Source: Mycolicibacterium grossiae (lineage in GTDB: Bacteria > Actinomycetota > Actinomycetes > Mycobacteriales > Mycobacteriaceae). From it: a stretch of DNA of 64,000 bases. Of this stretch, positions 51,440 through 60,746 are shown piece by piece (the stretch's first letter is position 1; every line of letters begins with the position of its first letter). The DNA lies in assembly GCF_008329645.1 (NCBI RefSeq), contig NZ_CP043474.1, positions 3,348,001-3,412,000 on the forward strand, in the 5' to 3' direction. The position numbers were made by a program, and so were the translations under genes. A model generated the notes under the pieces. That model was given only the letters and a program-made list of their open reading frames with translations. It had not been told where the DNA came from and made no database searches.

Positions 51440-52531
51440 GTGAAGACCGATCTCGTATTCGACGCCCCCCGTCGCGGCATGCCGCCGCGGCACTTCGCCG
51501 ACCTCGACGAGGATGCGCGCGCCACCGCTGTGGCCGACCTCGGGCTGCCGGCCTTCCGCGGCAAGCAGCTCGCCAACCAGTACTTCGGCCGGCTGATCGC
51601 CGACCCGGACCGCATGACCGACCTGCCGGCGGCCGTGCGCAGCCAGGTGGCCCGGGCGCTGTTCCCCGACCTGTTGACGGTGGTGCGCAGCGTCTCCTGC
51701 GACGCCGGGGAGACGCGCAAGACCCTGTGGCGCGGCCACGACGGCACCACGTTCGAGTCGGTGCTCATGCGCTACCCGCAGCGCACCACGGTGTGCATCT
51801 CCTCCCAGGCGGGCTGCGGCATGGCGTGCCCGTTCTGCGCGACCGGACAGGCCGGCCTGACCCGCAACCTGTCGACCGCGGAGATCCTCGAGCAGGTCCG
51901 TTCGGCTGCGGCCACCATGCGCGACGAGCACGACGGGCGGCTCTCCAACATCGTGTTCATGGGCATGGGGGAGCCGCTGGCCAACTACAACCGGGTGCTG
52001 GCCGCGGTGCGCCGCATCATCGCGCCCGCGCCGCACGGCTTCGGCATCTCCGCACGCGCGGTCACGGTGTCGACGGTGGGCCTCGCGCCGGCGATCCGCA
52101 AGCTCGCCGACGAACGACTCGGCGTCACGCTCGCACTGTCGCTCCACACGCCCGACGACGAGCTGCGCGACACGCTCGTACCGGTGAACAACCGCTGGAA
52201 GGTCAGCGAAGTCCTGGATGCGGCACGGTATTACGCCGAGGCCACCGGCCGGCGGGTGTCGGTGGAGTACGCGTTGATCCGCGACGTCAACGACCAGCCG
52301 TGGCGGGCGGACATGCTCGGCAAGAAGCTGCACGCCGCGCTGGGCCCGCTGGCGCACGTCAACCTGATCCCGCTGAACCCGACGCCCGGCAGCGAGTGGG
52401 ACGCGAGCCCCAAGCCCGTCGAGCGCGAGTTCGTCCGCCGGGTGCGTGAACGTGGTGTCTCGTGCACCGTCCGTGACACCCGCGGCCGCGAGATCGCCGC
52501 AGCCTGCGGACAATTGGCCGCGCAGGGCTGA
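51440..52531 (+). CDS. rlmN: 23S rRNA (adenine2503-C2)-methyltransferase
   Basis: A 363-residue radical SAM enzyme with the cluster motif C-GMA-C-PF-C in [28 protein letters not shown]. The SAM-binding [11 protein letters not shown] and the catalytic cysteine region near the end ([12 protein letters not shown]) are present. It methylates A2503 of 23S rRNA and also tRNA. It starts at GTG 51440. It is intact here, whereas I recall the M. tuberculosis counterpart being split over Rv2879c-Rv2880c. Confidence 0.96.
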   Translation: MKTDLVFDAPRRGMPPRHFADLDEDARATAVADLGLPAFRGKQLANQYFGRLIADPDRMTDLPAAVRSQVARALFPDLLTVVRSVSCDAGETRKTLWRGHDGTTFESVLMRYPQRTTVCISSQAGCGMACPFCATGQAGLTRNLSTAEILEQVRSAAATMRDEHDGRLSNIVFMGMGEPLANYNRVLAAVRRIIAPAPHGFGISARAVTVSTVGLAPAIRKLADERLGVTLALSLHTPDDELRDTLVPVNNRWKVSEVLDAARYYAEATGRRVSVEYALIRDVNDQPWRADMLGKKLHAALGPLAHVNLIPLNPTPGSEWDASPKPVEREFVRRVRERGVSCTVRDTRGREIAAACGQLAAQG

Positions 52532-52552
52532 GGCGGCCGGCCGGCGGCGCGG

Positions 52553-53095
52553 TCAGTCCCCGGACGGCGCCTTGATGCCGACCGCGTGCCGCAGCTGCGC
52601 CAGGAACTGGTCGCCGTCGTCGCTGCGAACGATGTAGTGGCACACCGCGACTCGAATCGCGGTGGCCGCCTTGACCGAGCGGTTGGGGCCCTGCAGCAAC
52701 CGCTCCAGGCGCGTCCGCATCACCGGGATGACGCGGTCGAGCTGGGCGATCACCACCTCGGGTTCGATGTCGACGACCCGGACCCCGGAGTAGGACTGCT
52801 GGTAGGACACGATGAACTGCAACGCCGCGTCGAGCTTCTCGGTGCCGCGCAGGCCCGCCGTCGCCTGGCTGATGCCGGAGTCGAACATCTCCCGCTCGTA
52901 GATGCCGAAGGCGTTGAGCAGCTCCTCCTTGGAGGCGAACCAGCGGTACAGCGTCGGCCGCGAGACTCCGGCCTGCGTCGCGACCTCGGACAGGCTCAGC
53001 TTGGACTGACCGTTGCGCGCCAGCACCTCGGTCGTGGCGGCCAGGATCCGCCGGCGCGTGGAGGTGCCGTCACCCACGTCGTGCTCGACGGTCAT
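52553..53095 (-). CDS. TetR family repressor of the lipid cluster
   Basis: A 180-residue TetR protein. The DNA-binding part is RRRILAATTEVLARNGQSKLSLSEVATQAGVSRPTLYRWFASKEELLNAF at about 14-63. The ligand domain is all-helical. It is divergent from the CoA-transferase gene at 53209, and a perfect palindrome at 53160-53177 lies between them. It is likely to control the acyl-CoA cluster up to about 56.5 kb. Confidence 0.9.
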   Translation of the reverse strand: MTVEHDVGDGTSTRRRILAATTEVLARNGQSKLSLSEVATQAGVSRPTLYRWFASKEELLNAFGIYEREMFDSGISQATAGLRGTEKLDAALQFIVSYQQSYSGVRVVDIEPEVVIAQLDRVIPVMRTRLERLLQGPNRSVKAATAIRVAVCHYIVRSDDGDQFLAQLRHAVGIKAPSGD

Positions 53096-53159
53096 CCGGT
53101 CATTCGCTTCCCACCTTCGAAGACGCTTACAAAGGCACCGCTGATCGTAAGGTATCGCG

Positions 53160-53177
53160 TGGTCACCATCGTGACCA
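53160..53177. promoter_or_regulatory. Palindrome upstream of the CoA-transferase gene, probable TetR operator
   Basis: TGGTCAC and GTGACCA are perfectly inverted around CATC, 31 bases before GTG 53209. A looser repeat (CTTAC...GTAAG) lies about 20-40 bases further upstream. Confidence 0.6.
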
Positions 53178-53208
53178 ACGACGTGATGCCGACACGACGG
53201 GAGGACGC

Positions 53209-54378
53209 GTGACCGGACCGCTGCAGGGCATCAGGGTCATCGAACTGGGGTTGTGGGTGGCCGCGCCCGCCACGGGCGGGATCCTCGCCGACTGGGGTGC
53301 CGACGTCATCAAGGTGGAACCGCCGCAGGGGGATCCGGCCCGCATGTTCGGCCGCATGATCGGTGTCGACACCGGCGCCAACCCGCCCTTCGAGATGGAC
53401 AACAGGTCCAAGCGCAGCATCGTCGCCGATCTCGGCACCGCATCGGGCAGGGCGCTGGTCGGCGACCTGCTGGCCGACGCGGACGCATTCGTCACCAACG
53501 TGCGCCCGGGTGCGCTCGCCCGGGCGGGCCTGGACTTCGCCTCGCTGGCCGAACGCAACCCGCGGCTGGTCTACGGCCTGATCACCGGCTACGGCCTCGA
53601 GGGACCGGACGCCGACCGCGCGGCCTATGACGTCGCCGCGTTCTGGGCGCGTGCCGGCATCGCCGACCTCCTCACCCGGCCGGGTGACGTGCCGCCATTC
53701 CAGCGCGGCGGCATGGGGGACCACTCGGCGGGCATGACGCTGGCCGCGGCGGTGTGCGCGGCGCTGGTGGCCCGGCAGTCCACCGGCGCCGGCCAGCTCG
53801 TCACCACGTCGCTGTACCGCCAGGGCGCCTACACCGTGAGCTTCGACCTGAACACCCTGGTGCTGACGGGCCAGCACGTCGCCATCGGCCAGCGCGAGGC
53901 GATGGGCAACCCCTGCATGAACAACTACGCCACCGCCGACGGCCGCCGGTTCTGGATCGTCGGGTTGCAGGGCGACCGGCACTGGCCGGCGCTGTGCCGG
54001 GCCGTGGGCCGCACCGAGTGGCTCGACGACGAGCGGTACGCGACGCCCCGCGCCCGAGCGGTCAACGCCCGCGATCTCGTCGCCGCGCTCGACGCCGTCT
54101 TCGCGACGAGGACGCTCGACGAGTGGACGGCGGTGTTCGAGACCGAGCCGGACTTCTTCTGGTCGCCGGTGAACTCACTGGACGACGTGCTCGCCGACGA
54201 GCAGTTCCACGCCGCCGGTGGCATCGTCGACGTCCCCGACCCGGACGGCGGCAGCGTGCCCATGGTCGCCACGCCCGCGGACTTCCACGGCACCCCGTGG
54301 GCGCCGCGTGGACCGGCGCCGCGGCTCGGCCAGCACACCGAGGAGATCCTCGCCGAGCTGCGGTCCCGTCACCGGTGA
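53209..54378 (+). CDS. CaiB/BaiF family (class III) CoA-transferase
   Basis: A 389-residue CoA-transferase: LQGIRVIELGLWVAAPATGGILADWGADVIKVEPPQGDPAR, DNRSKRSIVADLGTASGRALV, and FVTNVRPGALARAGLDFASL. The conserved catalytic aspartate is probably that in GMGDHSAGMTLAAAV. It heads the TetR-controlled run together with an acyl-CoA dehydrogenase, which suggests activation of an acid followed by alpha,beta-oxidation. Substrate unknown. It is only distantly similar to the enzyme at 898-2109. Confidence 0.88.
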   Translation: MTGPLQGIRVIELGLWVAAPATGGILADWGADVIKVEPPQGDPARMFGRMIGVDTGANPPFEMDNRSKRSIVADLGTASGRALVGDLLADADAFVTNVRPGALARAGLDFASLAERNPRLVYGLITGYGLEGPDADRAAYDVAAFWARAGIADLLTRPGDVPPFQRGGMGDHSAGMTLAAAVCAALVARQSTGAGQLVTTSLYRQGAYTVSFDLNTLVLTGQHVAIGQREAMGNPCMNNYATADGRRFWIVGLQGDRHWPALCRAVGRTEWLDDERYATPRARAVNARDLVAALDAVFATRTLDEWTAVFETEPDFFWSPVNSLDDVLADEQFHAAGGIVDVPDPDGGSVPMVATPADFHGTPWAPRGPAPRLGQHTEEILAELRSRHR

Positions 54379-54426
54379 CGTCGGGACGACCTTTACAAGA
54401 ACGGCGCCGACTGTTACCCACGATCC

Positions 54427-55605
54427 ATGGACTTCGCACGGGTCGACCTGTCCGAGGAGGACCGGGCGTTCCGCGACCGGTTGCGCGCCTTCCTGGCCGA
54501 CGTCGTCACCGACGAGGTGATCGAACGCGACCGCCGCACCGGCGAGAACTTCGACGAGGCAGTGCATCTCGCGCTCGGTCGCGAGCGGTACCTGGAACGG
54601 GACTACCAGGACGAGGCGGCCGGGGGCTTCGACGCGGTCCGGCGACGGATCTGGCAACTCGAGGTCGGCCGGGCCCATACGCCGTGGTTCCACTGGGGCA
54701 CCACCGCGATGGTGGCCAAGGCGGTCCAGCGCTTCGGCTCACCAGATCTCGTCGACGAGGTGCTCGACGGCGTGCTCGCCGGCCGGGTGCGACTGTGCCT
54801 CGGTTTCACCGAGCCCGACGGCGGGTCGGACGTCGCGACTTGCCAGACCCGGGCGGTCCGCGACGGCGAGGGGTGGATCGTCAACGGCTCGAAGATGTAC
54901 ACCTCCAACGCGCACAACGCCCAATACGTCTTCCTGCTGACCAACACCGACCCGACCGCGTCGAAGCACCGCAGCCTCACCATGTTCCTGGTCCCGCTGG
55001 ATAGCCCCGGCGTCGAGATCCAGCCCATCCGCACCGTCGACGGCGACCGCACCAACATCACCTACTACACCGACGTCCGCGTCGACGACCGCTACCGGCT
55101 GGGTGAGGTGCACGGCGGCTGGGCGGTGCTGCGGGAGGCGCTCGACGCCGAACACGGCACGGTCGCCCGCGACACCGGCGGCCTGGAGGCCATCGCAGTG
55201 ATGGCCGAACACCTGCTGTTGCTGGCCGAGGGCATCGACCGGGTGGCCGCGGTGCTCGGCACCCCGGCCGCCGACGGTCGTCGCCGGATCGACGACGACG
55301 CGGTGGCTTATCGGCTGGGTCTCGACGTCGCCCGCGTCGAGGCCGCGGCCAGCACACCGGGGATGTTCGGTCGGGTCGCGATCGCGCAGACGATGCGCGA
55401 CACCAGCAGTGACCTGATGAACCTGCTCGGCGTCGCGGCGGCACTGCCCTCGGGAACGCCCGGCGCCGTCGACGACGGCGGCGAGTACCTCTTCCGGCTG
55501 GCCTCGCCCATGGGCATCTACGGCGGCACCCTCGAGGTGTTCCGCAACATGATCGCCCAGCATGCGCTGGGACTCGGCCGGCCCGCGTACGGCGGCGCCC
55601 GCTGA
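54427..55605 (+). CDS. Acyl-CoA dehydrogenase family protein
   Basis: A 392-residue FAD enzyme: CLGFTEPDGGSDVATCQTRAV with GWIVNGSKMYTSNAHNAQYVFLLTNT (the FAD/substrate segment), and the C-terminal MGIYGGTLEVFRNMIAQHALGLGRP. No glutamate stands clearly in the usual catalytic place. The N-terminal 30 residues are DFARVDLSEEDRAFRDRLRAFL, so the domain is complete. It lies 48 bases after the CoA-transferase, and the LLM gene overlaps its stop. Confidence 0.88.
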   Translation: MDFARVDLSEEDRAFRDRLRAFLADVVTDEVIERDRRTGENFDEAVHLALGRERYLERDYQDEAAGGFDAVRRRIWQLEVGRAHTPWFHWGTTAMVAKAVQRFGSPDLVDEVLDGVLAGRVRLCLGFTEPDGGSDVATCQTRAVRDGEGWIVNGSKMYTSNAHNAQYVFLLTNTDPTASKHRSLTMFLVPLDSPGVEIQPIRTVDGDRTNITYYTDVRVDDRYRLGEVHGGWAVLREALDAEHGTVARDTGGLEAIAVMAEHLLLLAEGIDRVAAVLGTPAADGRRRIDDDAVAYRLGLDVARVEAAASTPGMFGRVAIAQTMRDTSSDLMNLLGVAAALPSGTPGAVDDGGEYLFRLASPMGIYGGTLEVFRNMIAQHALGLGRPAYGGAR

Positions 55606-56528
55606 TGCGGTTCGCCGTCACCCATCCCATGCACAGCCACCCCTATCACCCGGAGTTGGTGACCGGGGCGAGCGTCACGGCGATCGCCGTCGCGGCCGAG
55701 CGAGCCGGGTTCGCCGGCCTCGGCTTCACCGACCACCCGGCGCCGACCGAGAAGTGGCTGACCTCCGGCGGGCACGACGCCCTGGACCCGTTCGTCGCCA
55801 TGGGCTTCGCGGCCGCGGGGACGACGACGCTGCGGCTCATCCCCAACGTCGTCGTGCTGCCCTACCGCAACCCGTTCGTGGTGGCCAAGGCCGGCGCGAC
55901 GCTCGACGTGCTGTCCGGCGGCCGCTTCACGCTCGCCGTCGGGGTCGGGTACCTCAAGCGCGAATTCGATGCGCTCGGCGTGGACTTCGACGAGCGCAGC
56001 GATCTGGTCGAGGAGGCGCTCGCCGTGATCGAGGCGGTGTGGACCGGCGACGACGTCAGCTTCACCGGACGGCACTTCACCGCCCGCGGCGTCACCGCCC
56101 ACCCGCGCCCGGTCACCCAACCGCATCCGCCCATCTGGATCGGCGGCAACACCGGCGCCGCGCGGCGCCGGGCCGCACGCTACGGCGCCGGGTGGTGCCC
56201 GTTCACCGCGTCGGCGGTGCTGGCCCGCACCGCCCGCACCGCGACGATGGAGACCCTCGCCGACCTGCGCGCCGGCATCGACGACCTGCGCCGGCGGTGC
56301 GAGGAACGCGGCCGTGACCCGAACGCCATGGACGTCGCCTTCGCCACCGCCGTCGGCGGTTCGCCCGGCGAGCCCGGGTTCGACGCGGACGCCTACCTCG
56401 AGGGGATCGACGCCCTCGCCGCGCTCGGGGTCACGTGGGTGCAGGTCCGCATCCCCGGCGACGGCCTCGCCCACGCCCTGGACGCCATCGAGGAGTTCGG
56501 CCACGGCGTCATCGCCGCCCACCCATAG
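55605..56528 (+). CDS. Luciferase-like (LLM) F420-type oxidoreductase
   Basis: A 307-residue TIM-barrel oxidoreductase: RFAVTHPMHSHPYHPELVTGASVTAIAVAAERAGFAGLGFTDHPAPTEKW, TLRLIPNVVVLPYRNPFVVAKAGATLDVLSGGRFTLAVGVGYLKREFDALGVDF and IWIGGNTGAARRRAARYG. These are the loops of F420-dependent family members. ATG 55605 shares its A with the TGA stop of the dehydrogenase. Its role in the acyl-CoA cluster is probably redox on the same substrate. Confidence 0.88.
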   Translation: MRFAVTHPMHSHPYHPELVTGASVTAIAVAAERAGFAGLGFTDHPAPTEKWLTSGGHDALDPFVAMGFAAAGTTTLRLIPNVVVLPYRNPFVVAKAGATLDVLSGGRFTLAVGVGYLKREFDALGVDFDERSDLVEEALAVIEAVWTGDDVSFTGRHFTARGVTAHPRPVTQPHPPIWIGGNTGAARRRAARYGAGWCPFTASAVLARTARTATMETLADLRAGIDDLRRRCEERGRDPNAMDVAFATAVGGSPGEPGFDADAYLEGIDALAALGVTWVQVRIPGDGLAHALDAIEEFGHGVIAAHP

Positions 56529-56640
56529 TCTCCGCGGCGCATCGGTCCTCGGCCCCGATTGGCGCACCGACGTCACCGGGAGGGGCAGAATTTCGGCGAA
56601 GGGGGTATGCAGGGCGCGACGACGACGGCGGGAGGTCGCG

Positions 56641-58074
56641 GTGCGGCGACTCAATGGCGTGGACGCCCTCATGCTGTACACCGAGGCGCCCGAAACCCAC
56701 ATGCACACCCTGAAGGTGGGCATCGTCGACGTCGCCGGCATGCGCGAGCCGTTCGACGTCGAGGTGTTCCGGCGCATCGCCCGCGAACGGCTGCACGCGC
56801 TGGCACCGCTGCGCTATCAGCTCGTCGACATCCCGCTGCGCCTGCACCACCCGATGTGGCGGGAGAACGAGGAGATCGACTACGACTACCACCTGCGCCA
56901 GGTCGTCGTGCCCTCGCCGGGAGGTCGCCGCGAACTCGACGAGGTGATCGGCCACCTCGCCAGCACCCCGCTCGACCGCAGCCGGCCGCTGTGGGAGATG
57001 TACGTCGCCGAAGGGCTCGCCGGCGACCGGATCGTCATCATCCACAAGGTGCACCACGTGCTGGCCGACGGCGTCGCCTCGTCGAACCAGATGGCCTGGG
57101 CCATCCAGCCGCATCCGCCCGAGCTGTCCACTGCGCCGCTGGTGAGCCGCGACGCCGACCGCACCGCCGCCGGCCTGCTGCTGGCGGCCGCGCGCGACCA
57201 CGCCCGGATGGCGTGGCGGCTGCCCGGGCTGCTGCTTCGGACGTCCACGGGGGTGGCCCGGGTTCAGCGCCGCGCCTGGGAGCGCGGCCGCCATCCCGAG
57301 CTGGCCGCGGCGTTCGCGCCGCCGCCCTCGTTCCTCAACCACGTCGTGTCCCCGGTCCGCCGGTTCGCCACCGCGCCGCTGGCGCTGGCCGACGTCAAGC
57401 AGACGGCCAAGGCGCTCGGCGTCACGCTCAACGACATGGTGCTGGCCACCGCGGCGGGCGCGCTGCGCGAGCTGCTCATCCGCTACGACGGCGCCGCCGA
57501 CCGCCCGCTGGTGGCCGGCGTCCCGGTGAGCTACGGCAACCCGGACCGCCTCTCGGGCAACGAGTTCAGCTATCTGACGCCGTCACTGGCCGTGCACGTC
57601 GCCGATCCCCTCAAGCGCGTCGAGTTGACGTCCGTCGCGACGCGCATCGCGAAGGAGAACCACCAGCTGCTGGGCCCCAGTCTGCTGCCGGCGTGGATGA
57701 ACTACCTGCCCCCGGCGGTGGCACCGGCGGCGTTCACGTGGCAGGCCGGCCGGATGGAGTCCAGCGCCGTGATGAACCTGACCATCTCCAACGTCCCGGG
57801 ACCGCGCGAGCGGGGCTCCATCGAGGGCGCGACGATCGCCGAGATCTACTCGGTGGGACCGCTCGTCATCGGCAGCGGCATGAACATCACGGTGTGGAGT
57901 TACGTCGACCAGCTCAACGTCTCGGTGCTGACCGACGACCTGACGACCGGCGACCCGCACGAGGTCACCGACGCCATGGTGCGGTCGTTCGCCGAGATCC
58001 GCCGAGCAGCGGGCCTGACCGGACCGCTCACCACGGTCGCCGACGCACTACCGCCGGTGACCGTCGCCAGGTGA
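56641..58074 (+). CDS. Wax ester synthase/diacylglycerol acyltransferase (WS/DGAT)
   Basis: A 477-residue acyltransferase. The catalytic HHxxxDG is HHVLADG at about 138-144 in VIIHKVHHVLADGVASSNQM. The start RRLNGVDALMLYTEAPETHMHTLKVGIVD and the C-terminal NLTISNVPGPRE...YSVGPLVIGSGMNITVWSYVDQLNVSVLTD are also diagnostic. It moves acyl groups from acyl-CoA to diacylglycerol or alcohols for storage lipid. GTG 56641 is the family start. It is on the same strand about 110 bases after the oxidoreductase. Confidence 0.93.
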   Translation: MRRLNGVDALMLYTEAPETHMHTLKVGIVDVAGMREPFDVEVFRRIARERLHALAPLRYQLVDIPLRLHHPMWRENEEIDYDYHLRQVVVPSPGGRRELDEVIGHLASTPLDRSRPLWEMYVAEGLAGDRIVIIHKVHHVLADGVASSNQMAWAIQPHPPELSTAPLVSRDADRTAAGLLLAAARDHARMAWRLPGLLLRTSTGVARVQRRAWERGRHPELAAAFAPPPSFLNHVVSPVRRFATAPLALADVKQTAKALGVTLNDMVLATAAGALRELLIRYDGAADRPLVAGVPVSYGNPDRLSGNEFSYLTPSLAVHVADPLKRVELTSVATRIAKENHQLLGPSLLPAWMNYLPPAVAPAAFTWQAGRMESSAVMNLTISNVPGPRERGSIEGATIAEIYSVGPLVIGSGMNITVWSYVDQLNVSVLTDDLTTGDPHEVTDAMVRSFAEIRRAAGLTGPLTTVADALPPVTVAR

Positions 58075-58077
58075 GGG

Positions 58078-58332
58078 TCAGCGCGTCCAGCCGCGGCGGC
58101 GCAGCCACCAGTCGCGGATGACGAAGACGATCAGCAGCGCCGCGAAGCCGATGAGGAACAGGTCCTCGACGTGCCCGACGTGGTTGCCGCGCAGCATGCA
58201 CAGGATGAAGATCGTGCCCAGGATCATGCTGATGTGGATGACCCGGGGGTTCTCCTTCGACCAGCCCCAGTTCGCCGACGGGACGTCCTCGACGTCGACA
58301 CCGGTGTGCCGTTCCACCTCGGTGTTGGCCAC
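58078..58332 (-). CDS. DUF2631 membrane protein
   Basis: An 84-residue protein with a soluble start ([32 protein letters not shown]) and two hydrophobic helices ([16 protein letters not shown] and [15 protein letters not shown]) then a basic end ([10 protein letters not shown]). This is the conserved actinobacterial DUF2631 protein, Rv2876 in M. tuberculosis, beside dipZ there too. Role unknown. It is convergent with the WS/DGAT gene three bases away. Confidence 0.85.
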   Translation of the reverse strand: MANTEVERHTGVDVEDVPSANWGWSKENPRVIHISMILGTIFILCMLRGNHVGHVEDLFLIGFAALLIVFVIRDWWLRRRGWTR

Positions 58333-58398
58333 GGTTGCTCCTCACGGTCGGATTCGAGTGTCATTCTGGCATACGACGCGCCGTCGTAGCCGTCGGGC

Positions 58399-59718
58399 TC
58401 AGCGGATCTGCTCGTACCGGCGCAGCGCCTCGGCGCGCTCGGTCTTGTGGTCGACCATCGGCTCGGGATAGTCGTCGGTGCCGTACTCCGGCACCCACTG
58501 CCGCACGTAGGCGCCGTCGGGGTCGAACTTGTCGCCCTGGGTGATCGGGTTGAACACCCGGAAGAACGGCGAGGCGTCGGTGCCGGTGCCTGCCGCCCAC
58601 TGCCAGCCGTGCTGGTTGTTGGCCATGTCGCCGTCGACGAGCTGGTCCAGGAACCAGCGCGCCCCCCACTGCCACGGCAGGTGGAGGTCCTTGACCAGGA
58701 ACGAGGCGGTGATCATGCGCACCCGGTTGTGCATCCAGCCGCTCTGGCTCAGCTGTCGCATCCCCGCATCGACGATCGGGTAGCCCGTCTTGCCGGCCTT
58801 CCACGTCTCGAACCGCTTCTTGGCGGCCGCGTCGTCGTCGACCTCCATGGCGTCGAAGGCCGAGTTGAAGTTCCACCACGTGCTGCGCGGCCACTCGCGA
58901 ACGACGTTGGCGTAGAAGTCGCGGAAGCACAGCTCCCGCAGGTAGGCCTGGGCGCCCTTGCCGCGCCCAAGGTCGGCCGCCATCGTCCGCGGGTGGATCG
59001 CACCGAACTTCAGGTGCGCCGACATGCGGCTGATGCCGTCGACGTCGGGGCGGTTGCGGTCGTCGGCGTAATCGTCGAGCCGGTCGGCGACGAATGCCTT
59101 CCAGGCCTTGCGGGCGCCGGTCTCGCCGGCCGTGACGTCGATGTCCACGTCGACGTCCTCGATGTCCTCGTTGCGCACGCCGTCGACGGAGGCCGGGTCG
59201 ATCCACGACGCGGTCTTCGGCCCGGTCTTGGCCGGCGCGCGCCAGCCGTGCTCCTTCCAGGCGCGGAAGAAGGGGGTGAAGACCTTGTAGGCCGATCCGT
59301 CGTCCTTGGTGACCCGTCCGGGCGAGACCAGGTAGGGCGACCCGGACGCCTCCAGCGGTACCCCGTCACCGACCTTCGCCAGTGCCTCGCGCACGGCCTC
59401 GTCGCGGCGCATGCCGAACGGCGTGAAGTCCTCCGAGACGTGCACCGACGTCGCCTCGATGCGCTTGGCGATGTCGGGGATCCGCTGCTCGGGCCGTCCG
59501 GTGGTGACGAGCAGCCGGCCGTCGAGCCCGCCGCGCAGGTCCTGCAGCGCATCGTGCAGGTACCGCAGCCGGCGCGCACCGGAGGTCGTGTGCAGCCGCG
59601 GGTCCAGGACGTAGCACGCGAGCACCTCGCCGCCACCGCCGTCGGCCTTCGCGGCGTCCAGCGCCGCGGGCAGGTCGTGCAGGCGCAGGTCGCGACGGAA
59701 CCACAGCAACGTGGGCAT
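58399..59718 (-). CDS. phr: Deoxyribodipyrimidine photolyase
   Basis: A 439-residue photolyase. The N-terminal antenna-type domain begins TLLWFRRDLRLHDLPAAL; the FAD-binding C-terminal half has AYLRELCFRDFYANVVREWP, GKTGYPIVDAGMRQLSQSGWMHNRVRMITASFLVKDLHLPWQWGARWFLDQLVDGDMANNQHGWQW. It repairs cyclobutane dimers with blue light. I chose ATG 59718, the standard start. M. tuberculosis lacks such a gene here, in line with an environmental host exposed to light. Confidence 0.93.
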   Translation of the reverse strand: MPTLLWFRRDLRLHDLPAALDAAKADGGGGEVLACYVLDPRLHTTSGARRLRYLHDALQDLRGGLDGRLLVTTGRPEQRIPDIAKRIEATSVHVSEDFTPFGMRRDEAVREALAKVGDGVPLEASGSPYLVSPGRVTKDDGSAYKVFTPFFRAWKEHGWRAPAKTGPKTASWIDPASVDGVRNEDIEDVDVDIDVTAGETGARKAWKAFVADRLDDYADDRNRPDVDGISRMSAHLKFGAIHPRTMAADLGRGKGAQAYLRELCFRDFYANVVREWPRSTWWNFNSAFDAMEVDDDAAAKKRFETWKAGKTGYPIVDAGMRQLSQSGWMHNRVRMITASFLVKDLHLPWQWGARWFLDQLVDGDMANNQHGWQWAAGTGTDASPFFRVFNPITQGDKFDPDGAYVRQWVPEYGTDDYPEPMVDHKTERAEALRRYEQIR

Positions 59719-59821
59719 GGCAGACACCGTGCCCCCATTCGGCCCGCCGGAAACCACCGGGCGCCGACGTCAGGGAACCGTCATCGGGCGGCCCCGTACC
59801 GACGCTGCGACAATCGCCTCC

Positions 59822-60745
59822 ATGACGACGCCGGACTATCCGCGCGACATGATCGGCTACGGTCCGCACCCGCCGGACCCGGCGTGGCCCGGCGGCGCCC
59901 GCATCGCGGTGCAGTTCGTCCTCAATTACGAGGAGGGCGGCGAGAACAGCGTGCTGCACGGCGACGCCGCCTCGGAGACGTTCCTGTCCGACGTCATTGG
60001 CGCACAGGCGTTTCCGGACCGGCACCTGAGCGTCGAGTCGCTCTACGAGTACGGTTCGCGGGCAGGGCTGTGGCGACTGCTGCGGCTGTTCGACCGGCAC
60101 GAGGTGCCGCTGACCGTCTTCGGCGTCGCGATGGCGCTGGCCCGCAACCCGGCGGCCGTCGCCGCGTTCCGGTCGCGCGGCGACGAGATCGCCTGCCACG
60201 GTCTGCGGTGGATCAGCTACCAGCTCATCGCCGAGGACGTGGAACGCGCGCACCTCGCCGAGGCGGTCGAGGTGCTGACCCGCCTCACCGGCGAGGCGCC
60301 GCTGGGCTGGTACACCGGCCGGGACTCGCCGCGGACACGGCAGCTGGTGGTCGAGCACGGCGGGTTCCTCTACGACGCCGACTCCTATGCCGACGACCTG
60401 CCGTACTGGACCCGGGTGGCCGGCCGCGACCACCTCGTGGTGCCGTACGCGTTGGACACCAACGACATGAAGTACGTCTCCACCAGCGGCTTCGCCAGCA
60501 GCACCGAGTTCGGTGACTACCTGCGCGACGCGTTCGACGTGCTGTACGCCGAGGGCGTCGCCGGTGCGCCGAAGATGTTGTCGGTCGGGCTGCACTGCCG
60601 GTTGGCGGGCCGGCCCGCACGCATCGCGGCCCTGGACCGCTTCCTGGCCCACGTGCGTGCCCACGACGGGGTGTGGCTGGCCCGGCGCGTCGACGTCGCC
60701 CGGCACTGGATCGAGCACTTCCCGCCCGGCGGACCGACGCCGTGA
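59822..60745 (+). CDS. Polysaccharide-deacetylase-fold protein, PuuE/allantoinase-like
   Basis: A 307-residue protein with the family layout of PuuE-type enzymes: DMIGYGPHPPDPAWPGGARIAVQFVLNYEEGGENSVLHGD, SRAGLWRLLRLFDRHEVPLTVFGVAMAL, EIACHGLRWISYQ and GWYTGRDSPRTRQLVVEHGGFLYDADSYADDLPYW. These enzymes open allantoin or related ureides, using metal or a metal-free variant. The ATG at 59822 is divergent from phr. The substrate is not proven. Confidence 0.8.
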   Translation: MTTPDYPRDMIGYGPHPPDPAWPGGARIAVQFVLNYEEGGENSVLHGDAASETFLSDVIGAQAFPDRHLSVESLYEYGSRAGLWRLLRLFDRHEVPLTVFGVAMALARNPAAVAAFRSRGDEIACHGLRWISYQLIAEDVERAHLAEAVEVLTRLTGEAPLGWYTGRDSPRTRQLVVEHGGFLYDADSYADDLPYWTRVAGRDHLVVPYALDTNDMKYVSTSGFASSTEFGDYLRDAFDVLYAEGVAGAPKMLSVGLHCRLAGRPARIAALDRFLAHVRAHDGVWLARRVDVARHWIEHFPPGGPTP

Positions 60746-60746
60746 C

